This document shows positions 63,310-64,000 of a DNA stretch of 64,000 nt, piece by piece (the stretch's first letter is position 1; each line of letters starts with the position of its first letter). A program made the translations under genes and the position numbers. This DNA is from Bolinopsis microptera (taxonomy: Eukaryota; Ctenophora; Tentaculata; Lobata; Bolinopsidae). Location of the stretch: positions 15,083,118-15,147,117 of the forward strand of contig NC_087078.1 in the NCBI RefSeq assembly GCF_026151205.1, in the 5' to 3' direction. The notes beneath the pieces were generated by a model. It was not told the origin of the DNA, did no database searches, and worked only from the letters and a program-made list of their open reading frames with translations.

Positions 63310-64000
63310 AACACTAGTCTTTCTATTCTGGAATGAATAAAATTTGATACATTTTTTGTGAAACTTTTTTTCGACCCCTACCGCCCACCTTGTAAGTTAT
63401 TTGATGTGTAAACTTAACAATCGTGTAAGGCAACGTTATATACTAGGTAATCGCTGTTCCTTAATCCAACCTGAGAGAGTATAAAGGCTGCAAATTGCAG
63501 TGTTTTTATTGTCTCCAAATTTGCTGCATATGAAAATCGCATTATTTGCAAAATATTACTGCCTCTGTAATCATTGATTAAATTAATTAGTAAGAACTAA
63601 GAAACTCGTATGTTGAAATTAAATAAACAATAATATTGGGTTTACGGTGGACACAAAATAATTGAACTTGTAATCTATAATTAACAGTCAGATTTATGTT
63701 TATGTACCTAAACATTATTATATGCTAAATTTTACAATATTTATATTTTAATTTTACTAAGTTTAGGAATAACTTCCCATTATCCTACCCAAGCTTAACA
63801 ATGCCGAGATACCGATCCAGATCTTAATCACCTATACACGGGGGGGGGGGGGGGGGGGGGCGGGGGGATCATACAGTCAGTAAACCCATTTTACCTCTAA
63901 TTTCAATTTTGGGAATGGGTTTTGAGGTTTTTTGGGTTTTTTTTAAACTTTTTCTTTTTGTAACTTTTTATCTAATTCGACTACATTGAAAACAAAACCC
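63310..64000. other. 5' flank of ODC-like gene B with a poly-G run
   Basis: AT-rich. A nearly pure G tract of about 27 bases with one C lies at 63841-63867. No gene recognised. Confidence 0.6.

Overview
This is animal nuclear DNA. It is AT-rich, its protein genes are cut by GT-AG introns, and much of the rest is transposon debris. There are no operons, ribosomal RNA genes, CRISPR arrays or credible intact tRNA genes. A macin-type peptide, a kynurenine 3-monooxygenase, a Tctex-type (ciliary) dynein light chain, and Penelope, LINE and MULE remnants suggest an aquatic invertebrate, probably a cnidarian or lophotrochozoan. The species cannot be named from this sequence.

Six genes or gene bodies were assembled exon by exon, with reading frame checked across the splice sites. 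(1) Tctex1-domain dynein light chain, minus strand, body exons at 5012-6236; one internal junction does not resolve. (2) Kynurenine 3-monooxygenase, plus strand, 13348-16339, 9 exons, 463 aa. (3) A secreted ten-cysteine macin-like peptide, plus strand, 21275-23769, 3 exons, 103 aa. (4) RNF121-type membrane RING-H2 ubiquitin ligase, minus strand, 39313-44650, 9 exons, 315 aa. (5) Two tandem ornithine-decarboxylase-like paralogs, minus strand, 51420-53729 (460 aa) and 60355-63309 (452 aa), 7 exons each. (6) Between the paralogs, a single-exon 378-aa secreted, probably GPI-anchored protein (ShKT plus discoidin-like plus Ly6-like), plus strand, 54294-55430.

The most unusual pattern is a series of eight short minus-strand exons between 6996 and 35390. 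Each opens with ATG, and each ends at a GT donor in phase 0. Several encode a basic then serine-rich peptide. The first common Tctex body exon also opens in phase 0. They look like alternative first exons feeding one dynein light chain body, with the KMO and macin genes nested on the opposite strand. The two ODC-like proteins keep the PLP lysine and the His and Gly-rich motifs, but the EPGR arginine is Ser in one and Ala in the other, the pattern of antizyme inhibitors. Their 5' halves, including intron 1, look homogenised by gene conversion.

The remainder holds mobile elements and repeats: a MULE with terminal inverted repeats (TIRs), a transposase remnant and an 8-bp target duplication (35895-37143); a foldback element built of 11-12 bp repeats (26688-27835); TTAA-flanked elements (57902-59925, 49989-50154); a G-rich element with a 6-bp duplication (10568-11055); an element rich in a CCCCCAGAATATAGG motif (44755-46389); a dispersed chain-of-hairpins repeat (at least five copies); three copies of a 600-bp non-coding repeat; LINE and Penelope fragments; SINE-like tRNA-derived pieces; several minisatellites; and an apparently perfect inverted repeat with 143-bp arms beside the last macin exon.
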